NCBI GenBank assembly: GCA_008711295.1
Contig: VUYV01000120.1
Location: 1,191,468 to 1,255,467, forward strand
Direction: 5' to 3'
Origin: Anarhynchus alexandrinus
Lineage: Eukaryota > Chordata > Aves > Charadriiformes > Charadriidae
DNA: 64,000 nt
Each line of letters starts with the position of its first letter. Position 1 is the first letter of the stretch. The translations under genes and the position numbers were made by a program. Below, piece by piece: positions 50,540-58,656 of this stretch. Under the pieces are notes generated by a model. It ran no database searches and was not told where the DNA came from. It saw only the letters and a list, made by a program, of their open reading frames with translations.

Positions 50540-50785
50540 CCTTGGTGCTGCCTCTGAGCTTGTGGTCGTGGGTGTACTCTTGGTGCCTTCATGACACCAC
50601 TGGGTGGGTGGTGCGATGGGGCCTGTCCATGGCAGGATCTCTGTTCCTGCTGTGCCACTGTGAGAGGACGTTGCTTCCAAAGAGGTGTTTCCCAAGGGTC
50701 ATGAGGGAGGGGAGACACCCGGTGCTTGCTGGGCCCACATTCCTTCTGCGACACCCTTAGCTGTGTCTCCAGCTCTCAGAGCCAC
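50540..50785. repeat. Inverted repeat arm, left (upstream flank of ITPRIPL1-like copy)
   Basis: Its reverse complement aligns with 53,490-53,725: shared segments include CTCTTTGGAAGCAA, GTGGCACAGCAGGA, AGAGATCCTGCCATGGAC and GTCATGAAGGCACCAAGAG. Small indels separate the arms. It shows that the minus-strand and first plus-strand ITPRIPL1-like copies are halves of an inverted duplication. Confidence 0.75.
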
Positions 50786-50867
50786 TGCTCTCCATTAGCT
50801 TGGCCCGAGCCTCCTGCTGCGGCTTCAGCAAGAGCAGCCAGACCCACTCTGTCCTCATGGTACTTTT

Positions 50868-50962
50868 CCTCTGTGCAAAGGGCTCCCTCCTCCAAGAGCC
50901 TGATATCCATCTCACTAGGGTCACCAAGGAAAATGCTGTCAGGCTCCCAGGGCTTGGTTTGC
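50868..50962 (+). repeat. Direct repeat flanking the minus-strand ITPRIPL1-like copy (right member)
   Basis: Partner of 47,437-47,528: TCTGTGCAAAGGGCTC at the left and GGCTCCCAGGGCTTGGTTTG at the right, same orientation. Confidence 0.65.
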
Positions 50963-51106
50963 CTTGAGATCTGTGGGCGTCCACTTCAGCCTCCCTATGG
51001 CACTGCGGGAAAATAATGGCAGATTGGTGAGGAGGATTGTAAACAAGCTCAAATGACTCGCACCTGAGGTGCTGGACAACACATATATCACACTAATTGT
51101 TGTTCA

Positions 51107-51485
51107 GCCTTGTGTGCTCACAAGTAGAATATCCGCACTTAGATAACGTAAGCCTGGGATGGACTCAGGGACACCTTATACAGCATACATGAGATCAGTG
51201 CCTTGTTGTTGAAGAAGATCAAAGCACAGTGGAAAACTACGCCTGCTCGAACCCTTGAAAAGCAGACAAGAACCGCAAGTCAGAGCTCACACGCTCCTGC
51301 TAACAAGGACTTTCTCCCTCTCTGCGGTGCCTGTGTCCCCTGCTTGTGTCCCTCTGCCCGGGCATAGGTGTGGAGACTCCCCGATTCGCGAGGTATTGAG
51401 ATTAAGTTTGTTCTTTGTCTTTCATCCACGGTCTTGTGGTCGTTCCTGCATCCTGCCCAAGTCAGCTTACGCAGGCACCTAAGAA
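51107..51485 (+). mobile_element. LTR-like segment
   Basis: GTGTGGAGACTCCCCGATTC followed by a TTGAGATTAAGTTTG near-polyadenylation signal and a T-rich TTCTTTGTCTTTCATCC stretch resembles an R-U5 region of an endogenous retrovirus LTR. No gag, pol or env sequence is adjacent and the ends are not defined, so it would be a solo or partial LTR. Confidence 0.4.
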
Positions 51486-51944
51486 ACATGCAAAAACATG
51501 GAGGGTCATGAATTAGTTCAACTACCCCAAAACAGGAGCATGGTCAGGCAGGGGAACCTTCCTTACTCTGAATTGGCACTGACTCTGTGGCAGCTGAGTA
51601 GTGTATTTGGTTTGTTTCACAAGGTTTGTGGTACCTGGGGGGCTACAGAGGTGGCTTCTGTAAGAAGCTGCCAGAAGCTTCCCCCATGTCCGATAGAGCC
51701 AGTGCCAAACAGCTTGAAGACAGCCCTGTGGCAGCAACAACAGTTGTGCTTGTGATAATATATTTAAGAAGGGGGAAAAAAATGGTGCCCAACAGCAGCT
51801 GGGGCAGAGGACTGAGAATATGTGAGAAAAACAACTCTGCAGACACCAACGTCAGTGAAGAAGGGGGGGGAGGAGGTGCTGCAGGTGCTCCAGGTGCCAG
51901 ACCAGAGATTCCTCTGCAGCTCATGGTGAAGACCATGGTCCCCC

Positions 51945-52365
51945 TGCAGCTCATGGAGGTTAACAGTGGAGCAGATATCCACCTGCAGCCCAAGAAGCAT
52001 CTGATGCTGGAGAAGGTGGATGCGCCTGAACACATTTGGGGGCTTCTCCAGGGGTTGCTGCTAAGAAATTTCCCTTTGTGGTGGACATCACCAGAGTGTT
52101 TAACTTGCTCTACCTCTACATGGACCTTGTAGAGCACCACCTTGTTGGAGACTTCACAGTTCCATTACTGCACTGCATTCCAACCACTGGGAACAAAAAT
52201 GACACCGTTATGGTGACATATGCTAAGCCTCACGACATGCTAGTAAACAACCCGCACACTGGAACGATCAGCAATGAAATAAAGACTGACCAGAACGAGC
52301 ATGTCTCATTTTGCCATAGGCAGGGAAGGTGGTTGTAAAGCTGCATCTTCAGCCTCCAGAAGCCT
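51945..52365 (+). pseudogene. Maverick/Polinton-type structural protein remnant (C-terminal part)
   Basis: The plus-strand frame from about 52,036 to 52,335 reads FPFVVDITRV, then LYLYMDLVEHHLVGD and FTVPLLHC, PHDMLVNN and ISNEIKTDQNEHV. This spacing of aromatic/acidic (LYxYxDxVE), VGD..VPLL, xxPHxxxV, IxxxIxxDxxxxV and a final GKVxVKLH block is what I know from the C-terminus of one conserved structural protein of Maverick/Polinton and adintovirus-like elements. The last block (GKVVVKLHLQ, about 52,323) is in another frame, so at least one frameshift is present. A weaker stretch in a third frame (GADIHLQPKKHLMLE, about 51,970) may belong to the same protein. The role would have been capsid assembly; here it is a decayed fossil. 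Recognition is from memory of family patterns, not a search. Confidence 0.6.
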
Positions 52366-52472
52366 CTGCCAGTTTAAGAAATGATGACAAAATGGTAGCA
52401 GTAAAAAATTGTGGAGACCTGTCCTCGTACATGAATGACTGAGCCCAACCGGGTTTTCAAGGCTTTGCTGCC

Positions 52473-52718
52473 ATGTCTGACAAGAGTGTTGGAGGTATAT
52501 TTGGCAGCTTCTTAGAAAGGCTCTCTCACATTTGAAAAGGGTGTTAGAAATTGTTACACCCCACATTAAAAGCACCACTCAAGTTATTGCAAAAAAATAT
52601 GTTTGCACATGTTGCCAATGTTGTCGTGGACAAGTTGGAAATGCTGGCAAGTCAGGAGGGCTCAGGACTTGCTTATAGTCAAAGAAAAATAGTTAAAAGA
52701 AAGACTGCTATGTCATGA
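52473..52718 (+). pseudogene. Maverick/Polinton-type short core-like protein remnant
   Basis: An ATG at 52,473 opens MSDKSVGGIFGSFLERLSHI before a stop. The following sequence continues in two other frames with amphipathic residues (LEIVTPHIKSTTQVIA, then MFAHVANVVVDKLEMLAS) and a basic end with QEGSGLA and RKIVKRK before TGA at 52,716. A small Gly-rich-start, amphipathic, basic-ended protein is typically encoded between the two jelly-roll-type structural genes of Maverick/Polinton elements. At least two frameshifts make it non-functional. On its own this would be weak; its position between the two neighbouring blocks is the argument. Confidence 0.5.
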
Positions 52719-52905
52719 CCCCAGAGGGAAAGGCCTCCCAAGCCCTTGAAAGAAAAAGGGAGAAGGGTGCCAGATAACAGTCTGACCAGGACAAGAGAAG
52801 AAAAAGAACAAGAAACCAGACTGAACGGTGCAAAAAGAAACAGAAAACCCACAGAAAGAGTTCCTGTTCTACTGCTGGAACGGAAATACATTTGCAAAGG
52901 GATGG

Positions 52906-52992
52906 CAGCTTCATGGCAGCTCAGAAGGCTGCACCAAATCCCAGCCGGACTTGTTTGAAGTGTCCCTGGCACAGCCCAGTGCTGAGAAATGC
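52906..52992 (+). pseudogene. Maverick/Polinton-type second structural protein remnant (N-terminus only)
   Basis: The frame reads HGSSEGCTKSQPDLFEV and then AQPSAEK. The pattern of His-x-x-SE-x-C-x-KS-x-x-DLF followed by a short Thr/Pro/Gln-rich stretch is the N-terminal signature of the other, larger structural protein (the F54H12.2-like family) of these elements. A plausible ATG lies a few bases upstream at 52,902 but out of frame by one base. The match stops near 52,992, where GC-rich unrelated sequence begins, so only about 30 codons of a protein usually above 400 residues remain. Confidence 0.55.
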
Positions 52993-53039
52993 CCCGCTAC
53001 CACAGCCCACCCTGCACCATCCCGCCGTCCCTTGCCCAC

Positions 53040-53170
53040 CAATGCCTGGCTGCACCCAGCCGTGCCCCCCAGCCTGTGCTGCAACCCTGGCCCGCGCCGC
53101 CGCTGGCAGCAGCGGGGCAGCTGCAGGTGCTCCACAGGGTCGCTGCAGGTGCCGCAAGTGACACCCCTTC
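53040..53170. other. GC-rich low-complexity stretch
   Basis: Very GC-rich sequence (CCGCGCCGCCGCTGGCAGCAG and similar) with open frames on both strands and no recognisable product. It truncates the Maverick-like remnant. Confidence 0.5.
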
Positions 53171-53489
53171 CCTACCTACCAGGGACCTGACCAGGACCTG
53201 GAACCCCCCCAGCCAAGGGGCAACTGAGGAGGGCTGTGTGTGCANCCCCAAACCCCTGCACAGCAAAGTGGCCACTAGTATGGAAATTTATTTCTTCAGC
53301 TTGTAGCCAGGGTCACAGCTGGGATGCCAGTGCCTCAGCTCTTGCCAGGAATACCAGCAGGTTCATCTAGTCAGGCACCATTAACCAAGCAGCGGTCCCC
53401 TTGAAGGCCTGCTCTGGAGATCTGGAGAAGAGAGAACAAAAGCAGGTGCGGATCAGCTCACAGGACTTGACCAGAGACAATGCAGACGA

Positions 53490-53725
53490 GTGGGTCTGAG
53501 AGACAGAGGAGCAGCTAAGGCTGGGTGAGAGGAATGAGTGTGCGGCAGGCACCGGGCACATCTCCTGCTGCACCCCCTCATCACATCTCTTTGGAAGCAA
53601 TGTCCTCTTGCAGTGGCACAGCAGGAGCAGAGATCCTGCCATGGACTGGCCCCATCCCACCACCAGGGTATACACCACCACCCACCCATCAATGTCATGA
53701 AGGCACCAAGAGCACACCAATGTCC
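53490..53725. repeat. Inverted repeat arm, right
   Basis: Reverse-complement partner of 50,540-50,785. Between the arms lie about 2.7 kb containing the LTR-like segment and the Maverick-like remnants. Confidence 0.75.
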
Positions 53726-53751
53726 GAGAGGACTCGGCCATCTTTATGAGG

Positions 53752-53836
53752 GTCTGGCGGGTCTTGAAAATCTCCAGAGAAGGGGACTCCACAACCTCCC
53801 CTCTGTGTGTTCCAAGCGGAGAAATGCCTGTCCTCT
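53752..53836 (-). mobile_element. Short CR1 fragment
   Basis: GGTCTTGAAAATCTCCAGAGAAGGGGACTCCACAACC-type sequence (seen in pieces at 53,760-53,795) is the reverse complement of a conserved CR1 ORF2-end region. It is fused directly to ITPRIPL1-like sequence at 53,841 and supplies that copy's apparent start codon. Confidence 0.7.
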
Positions 53837-53840
53837 GGAG

Positions 53841-54681
53841 GACCCAGCAGCAGAGCCTCTTTGCCTGGGGAGCCCTACTCTCCTCTGCCTTGCAGCAGTG
53901 GCAGTTCTGGGCCATTGCTGGAGTCGCGGTCCTGCCCTTTGGGCTCTGCTGGTGGCTGAGGAAAAGGAGCCGTCAGCCAGCCAGCAGCAGCGAGGAGGGC
54001 AGTTCCAGAAAGAAGGACAAGCAGGAAAAGAATGATGTTGCATTGGAAGTGCGCAGAGTTTCAACCAAGCCCCTCCAGGATCTGTCAGAAGCGTTCCCAA
54101 TGGTGGAAAAGCTGGTGGATGAACTTCTCTGCATGTGCCGAAAACTTTCCGGGAATAGTTTTGTGCCGCAAGTGCAGCCAGCCGTGGGGTTGGGCTGCTT
54201 CTTCGAAGGGTTGAGTTCCCATGGGCTTCATGCTGTCCACCACCTGCTCGTGCCCCTGAAGCCCCCCCGTGGGCACGCGTTCCACCTGGAGCTGGGCAAC
54301 ATGGGGGAGATGTCAACAACTGACTCCTGCCTCCGCGTGGAACTGGAGTGCACCTGCATGAGGGAGCAGCTCAGGGAGGACATGCTGTGCTTCCTACACC
54401 ACCCCAAGGAGGAGCTGAGGAGAAATCAGGGTGCCAGCCTCCTAGGCACCCTCTGCACTGGCCCCTACCTGGACATAGAGAAAACCACCCGCTGGTTCCA
54501 GATATTGGTAAGAGCAGCCTGGGTGATGTTGCCTCAGTCGAGACACTGCCGTCTGACAGTGCTGCCCTCCAGATGCTCCTGCAAGCTCCGGCTGATGGAT
54601 GCTTCCGATAATACCGTCCTGATTCGGATGAAGTTTGGGGTGCAGCAAGGTGACTTTGAGACCTTCCTGACCATCGAGTAG
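53841..54681 (+). pseudogene. 5'-truncated ITPRIPL1-like copy with CR1-derived start
   Basis: From GACCCAGCAGCAGAGCC onward this is almost base-for-base the same as 57,461-58,301 (constant offset 3,620), covering the TM segment and the Mab-21-type core to the same stop (FETFLTIE). I count three substitutions up to the stop, including Glu/Lys at the residue equivalent to 210 and Cys/Arg at 299. The signal-anchor, coiled coil, promoter and intron are absent. An ATG at 53,746 inside antisense CR1 sequence opens a 311-residue chimeric frame whose first 32 residues are CR1-derived. A pseudogene is likeliest; a chimeric transcript is possible but no promoter is visible. Confidence 0.75.
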
Positions 54682-55030
54682 GCAGCGGCCAGTGTTCCCA
54701 GCAGCAGGACGTGGCCAGAGAGCTGCGCTGCGGCAAAGGGGCCGTTCTCCCAGCACAGGGGCAGGCCTGAAGACACTCCCTGGGGAACTGGTGCCACGGA
54801 ACTGAACCCGCTGGACACAGAGAACACGCTGCTCCGTCGGCAGTGGGAACTGTTGCCGCACCTTTCCTCCGCAGCAAAAGCACGCTCTGCAGAGCAGGAC
54901 CCGATGCAGCTGAAGAGACCGCTGCAAGGAGCCTTGCAATAGAGCCTCCCGTTACCACCTGGACAGTCACCGCCCTCCCTCTTGGAGAACGTCCCTTCCC
55001 TCTGGGAGCTTTCCCCTGTACAAAGATGTC

Positions 55031-55036
55031 AATAAA
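55031..55036 (+). promoter_or_regulatory. Polyadenylation signal of first plus-strand copy
   Basis: AATAAA at the same relative position as 58,651 in the paralogous copy, at the end of a duplicated 3' untranslated region. Confidence 0.65.
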
Positions 55037-55376
55037 TCACTTGTTTGAACAAAGGCTGTGTCTGTGAGTGGCCGTGCATCGCTTTGTTGGGGAAGGCGGG
55101 CACAGGGTGGCGGCTGCTCGGCTGCCCCAGAGTCCAGGAGTGTTTTGCAGAAGCGCTGGTGCAGGGGGCTCTGGCCTCATGATTCACTGGGCTTTGGCTT
55201 CCCAGGCGTTGTAGGTTAATCCCTGTAGGCAGCTTGGCATCACACAGCCCCCAGTGGGACGGTGGAGAGAATGTGAAGGGCACAAGTGGGAAAACTCTTG
55301 GGTTGAGAGCGGACACTTTAGTGGGTGAAACAAAAGCTACAGGCCAGGCAAAGCAAAATAAAGAATTCATTCCCTG

Positions 55377-55553
55377 GAGCGTGTCCAGAGAAGAGCAACA
55401 AAGCTGGCGAGGGGTCTAGAGAACAAGTCTTATGAGGAGAAGCTGAGGGAACTGGGGTTGTTTAGTTTAGNTTGTTTAGCCTGGAGAAAAGGAGGCTGAG
55501 GGGAGACGTTACCGCTCTCTATGACTACCGGAAAGAAGGTTGTGGCGAGGCGG
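55377..55553 (+). mobile_element. CR1 LINE, left half (split by an LTR)
   Basis: GAGCGTGTCCAGAGAAGAGC, then a GAACAAGTCTTATGAGGAGA stretch and CTGGAGAAAAGGAGGCTGAG follow CR1 ORF2-end sequence up to GGTTGTGGCGAGGCGG. The element resumes at 56,313. A single N at 55,471 sits inside an apparent local duplication (TTGTTTAG before and after it). Confidence 0.85.
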
Positions 55554-56312
55554 TGTAGCAGATGGAGTGAATGCACTTCACTCGTGGAGAGAAGCAGTGA
55601 TACATTTATTGATACAAAACAACGATTTAATGAAGTTTGATAGTAAATGCAACAGTTTAAACAAGATTTGATGACAAGGCACACTTAGTTATTTACTGCA
55701 GGGAGGACAGGGTCAGACAGAACTGTCACGGAGACCCTCCTGTTGAGTTGAGGTTCAGAAAAGATCCCCTTGCTTTCTAAACTCCTTCTCAGAGAAGACT
55801 CTAGGTGTGGCTGGATCCAATCCTAGTCCCAGACTTGGTCAACGTTTTATGTCTAAAGGATTATATATGTGCAATCAATCCTTTATATCTCTTAGCTAAG
55901 ATTTCAATGTTAACATGCTATTAGTCACTTACCGAGGATCTATCGTGGCAAGAAATCTCTGAATGTCAAGAAGTAACCTTGAGAGGCCTCCCTACTCAAG
56001 GGGAGATCCTGGCGTGCAGCCCACTGCCATGCAGGAGAGCTCAAAGGGCTCTTGGGCTGTTCACTATTTATGGGGGTAAGATGGTTGACTTATAGTCATA
56101 TATCATATCGAATTCAGTACCAGCATTGTGGTTAGGTGGACACATTGCTTATGTTAGTCCTCAGTTACTGTGGTGGTGTCTGTCTCCCTGAAACCATGTT
56201 GAGTGCCGGATGCCATCATCATGACTAGATGCACCCATTATGACCACCTGCTTGGGCAGGGTTACAGGAGATAGAGGTCAGGTTGGCACCTGGGGGTGAA
56301 CATGCCATCACA
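55554..56312 (-). mobile_element. Solo LTR inserted in a CR1
   Basis: The 759-base insert is bounded by TGTAGCAGATGG and CATGCCATCACA (TG...CA) and interrupts one CR1 exactly between GGCGAGG and GTGTCAG. On the minus strand it has a TATA-like ATATAAAGG near 55,885 followed about 280 bases later by AATAAA near 55,601, which suggests that orientation. The flanks AGGCGG and AGTAGG may be a decayed target duplication. No retroviral coding sequence is present. Confidence 0.65.
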
Positions 56313-56612
56313 AGTAGGTGTCAGTTCCTTTTCCCAGGTAACAAGCAATAGCATGAGAGGAAACAGCCTCAAGTTTCACCAGGGGACTTTTAGATTGGAT
56401 ATTAGGAAAATTTCTTCACCAAAAGGGTTGTCAAGCATTGGAACAGGCTGCCTAGGAAGGTGGTTGAGGCACCATGCCTGGAGGGATTTAAAAGATATGT
56501 AGACATGGTGCTTATGGACATGGTTTAGTGGTGGAATTGGCAATGTTATATTGATGGTTGGACTCTATCTTAAAAGTCTTTTCCAAACTAAACAATTCTA
56601 TGATTCTATGAT
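56313..56612 (+). mobile_element. CR1 LINE, right half with 3' terminus
   Basis: Continues the CR1 at 55,377-55,553 from GGTGTCAGTTCCTTTTCCC through TTTAGATTGGATATTAGG to the terminal AATTCTATGATTCTATGATT. Together the halves make one 5'-truncated CR1 of about 480 bases. Confidence 0.88.
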
Positions 56613-56629
56613 TTATGTTTAAGGATGTC

Positions 56630-56699
56630 AGGTGCGGAGTCAGGGGTTGGACCTGATGGTCGCCCTGCGTCCCATCCAACTCAGGATTTTCTATGATTA
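56630..56699 (+). mobile_element. CR1 3'-end fragment
   Basis: GCGGAGTCAGGGGTTGGACC, then TGATGGTCGCCCTGCG and TTTTCTATGATTAG correspond to a CR1 3' end of a different subfamily from the preceding copy. Confidence 0.6.
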
Positions 56700-56804
56700 G
56701 GACATTGCCATTGGCAGGCAGGTGAGAAGAAACCCAAACTGTAGCACCACGCAAGCTCCTGTGAAGAAAATTAACCGTAGCCCAGCCTCAACCAGCACAC
56801 CAGG

Positions 56805-57000
56805 GCAGCTGTGAGTGGCTGAGCTGGAGTGGGGCCGGAGGGCGGGGCTGGTTGGCGGGCGTGCCTGTGATGCGCTCTGGCGCCTGTGACATCACAGGGG
56901 ACGCGTCACAATGGGGGCAGCTATNGGGGGACGCGTCAAATGGGGGCAGCTATAAAAGGGGCCATCAGGCAGCGCTGCCCCAGTACGGCCTGGGAGAGTG
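56805..57000 (+). promoter_or_regulatory. Promoter and noncoding exon 1 of the plus-strand ITPRIPL1-like gene
   Basis: Contains a GC box (56,840-56,848), a near-perfect palindrome CCTGTGA-CA-TCACAGG (56,883-56,898), a repeated GGGGACGCGTCA element, and TATAAAA at 56,951-56,957. A start near 56,982 would give a short noncoding exon ending at 57,000 before a GTGAGTGCG donor; the intron runs 57,001-57,296 with a pyrimidine-rich CTCCTGCAG acceptor three bases before the ATG at 57,300. The N at 56,925 separates two copies of a 27-28 base unit, so the spacing here may be an assembly artefact. Confidence 0.65.
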
Positions 57001-57299
57001 GTGAGTGCGCAGGCGGGGGGAGGCTGGGCTGGACTAGGGCCGGGGCAGGATCGCGGGCCCCCGGGGGGGTGGGTTCTCAGCCAGCATCGAGGGCCCTGCC
57101 GCTGGCGGCAGCCCCTTGGGCCGGGCATGGTGCTGCTGCCGCCGGGTCTGGGCACAGGCCTTGCTGCCCCCAGGCTGCCTCGGCCCCTCTCCTACCTGCC
57201 CCCAGCTCCCTGCGGCTCCCGGCCCCGCTGTCTCCACCGCCAGCTCCCTCCCTCCCTCCCAGCCCCACTGAACCCCTTCTCTCTCTCCTCCTGCAGGCC

Positions 57300-58301
57300 A
57301 TGGATGCAATCAAATTCTTCGTCTTGCTCTTGGAAAGCCTCATCCTTCTCCCGCACCTGGTGGGTGATGAGCTGGATGAGGCCACGCTCAAGCGCATGAA
57401 GCAGCGTGAGCAGCAGCTGAGCTGGGAGATGACTCAGCTGCGGCAGGTGATGGAGGGGAAGACCCAGCAGCAGAGCCTCTTTGCCTGGGGAGCCCTACTC
57501 TCCTCTGCCTTGCAGCAGTGGCAGTTCTGGGCCATTGCTGGAGTCGCGGTCCTGCCCTTTGGGCTCTGCTGGTGGCTGAGGAAAAGGAGCCGTCAGCCAG
57601 CCAGCAGCAGCGAGGAGGGCAGTTCCAGAAAGAAGGACAAGCAGGAAAAGAATGATGTTGCATTGGAAGTGCGCAGAGTTTCAACCAAGCCCCTCCAGGA
57701 TCTGTCAGAAGCGTTCCCAATGGTGGAAAAGCTGGTGGATGAACTTCTCTGCATGTGCCGAAAACTTTCCGGGAATAGTTTTGTGCCGCAAGTGCAGCCA
57801 GCCGTGGGGTTGGGCTGCTTCTTCGAAGGGTTGAGTTCCCATGGGCTTCATGCTGTCCACCACCTGCTCGTGCCCCTGAAGCCCCCCCGTGGGCACGCGT
57901 TCCACCTGGAGCTGGGCAACATGGGGAAGATGTCAACAACTGACTCCTGCCTCCGCGTGGAACTGGAGTGCACCTGCATGAGGGAGCAGCTCAGGGAGGA
58001 CATGCTGTGCTTCCTACACCACCCCAAGGAGGAGCTGAGGAGAAATCAGGGTGCCAGCCTCCTAGGCACCCTCTGCACTGGCCCCTACCTGGACATAGAG
58101 AAAACCACCCGCTGGTTCCAGATATTGGTAAGAGCAGCCTGGGTGATGTTGCCTCAGTCGAGACACTGCCGTCTGACAGTGCTGCCCTCCAGACGCTCTT
58201 GCAAGCTCCGGCTGATGGATGCTTCCGATAATACCGTCCTGATTCGGATGAAGTTTGGGGTGCAGCAAGGTGACTTTGAGACCTTCCTGACCATCGAGTA
58301 G
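57300..58301 (+). CDS. ITPRIPL1: ITPRIPL1-like protein, C-terminally truncated (333 aa)
   Basis: Membrane-anchored member of the ITPRIP/Mab-21-fold family. The ATG at 57,300 lies three bases after a good splice acceptor and matches the start of the minus-strand copy. Residues 4-22 are hydrophobic (signal or anchor), 25-55 form a heptad-like charged coiled coil, 74-92 a TM segment (FWAIAGVAVLPFGLCWWL), 95-125 a basic/Ser-rich linker, and 130-333 the first part of the Mab-21-type fold (ELECTCMREQLRED, LCTGPYLDIEKTTRWF, SCKLRL). It ends at TAG before the WPES motif; the C-terminal helical half seen in the minus-strand copy and in human ITPRIPL1 (about 555 aa) is missing through an internal deletion. 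Acidic residues near HGLHAVHHLLVPLKPP are replaced by His relative to the minus copy (CEDVIYHVLV). Promoter, intron and polyadenylation signal are intact, so expression is plausible; a recently disabled gene is the alternative. Confidence 0.75.
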   Translation: MDAIKFFVLLLESLILLPHLVGDELDEATLKRMKQREQQLSWEMTQLRQVMEGKTQQQSLFAWGALLSSALQQWQFWAIAGVAVLPFGLCWWLRKRSRQPASSSEEGSSRKKDKQEKNDVALEVRRVSTKPLQDLSEAFPMVEKLVDELLCMCRKLSGNSFVPQVQPAVGLGCFFEGLSSHGLHAVHHLLVPLKPPRGHAFHLELGNMGKMSTTDSCLRVELECTCMREQLREDMLCFLHHPKEELRRNQGASLLGTLCTGPYLDIEKTTRWFQILVRAAWVMLPQSRHCRLTVLPSRRSCKLRLMDASDNTVLIRMKFGVQQGDFETFLTIE

Positions 58302-58650
58302 GCAGCGGCCAGTGTTCCCAGCAGCAGGACGTGGCCAGAGAGCTGCGCTGCGGCAAAGGGGCCGTTCTCCCAGCACAGGGGCAGGCCTGAAGACACTCCC
58401 TGGGGAACTGGTGCCACGGAACTGAACCCGCTGGACACAGAGAACACGCTGCTCCGTCGGCAGTGGGAACTGTTGCCGCACCTTTCCTCCGCAGCAAAAG
58501 CACGCTCTGCAGAGCAGGACCCGATGCAGCTGAAGAGACCGCTGCAAGGAGCCTTGCAACAGAGCCTCCCGTTACCACCTGGACAGTCACCGCCCTCCCT
58601 CTTGGAGAACGTCCCTTCCCTCTGGGAGCTTTCCCCTGTACAAAGATGTC
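58302..58650 (+). other. 3' untranslated region with a long open frame
   Basis: After the TAG the same frame is open for 117 more codons, to a TAA that overlaps the AATAAA signal. The first part retains WPES, a remnant of the ancestral coding region; the rest, from GACACTCCCTGGGG, is homologous to sequence that is 3' untranslated in the minus-strand copy. Copy 53.8 kb has an extra TAG in this frame. It is treated as noncoding. Confidence 0.55.
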
Positions 58651-58656
58651 AATAAA
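58651..58656 (+). promoter_or_regulatory. Polyadenylation signal of the 57.3 kb ITPRIPL1-like gene
   Basis: AATAAATCACTTG, followed by a G/T-rich downstream stretch (GGCTGTGTCTGTGAGTGG), the usual context for cleavage. Confidence 0.7.

Noticed and set aside
50730..50990. Overlapping short frames upstream of the minus-strand ITPRIPL1-like copy as a small gene
   Set aside because: They fall in the duplicated flanking repeat and are not preserved between its two members.
52746..52958. Charged 70-codon frame (KEQETRLNGAKRNRK) as a further Maverick-like gene
   Set aside because: Composition is Lys/Arg/Glu-rich and generic; it overlaps the better second-structural-protein match in another frame.
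57991..58590. 199-codon minus-strand frame overlapping the ITPRIPL1-like gene (same at 54,371-54,970)
   Set aside because: It is antisense to a recognised family frame in GC-rich sequence and appears in both paralogues only because they are duplicates.
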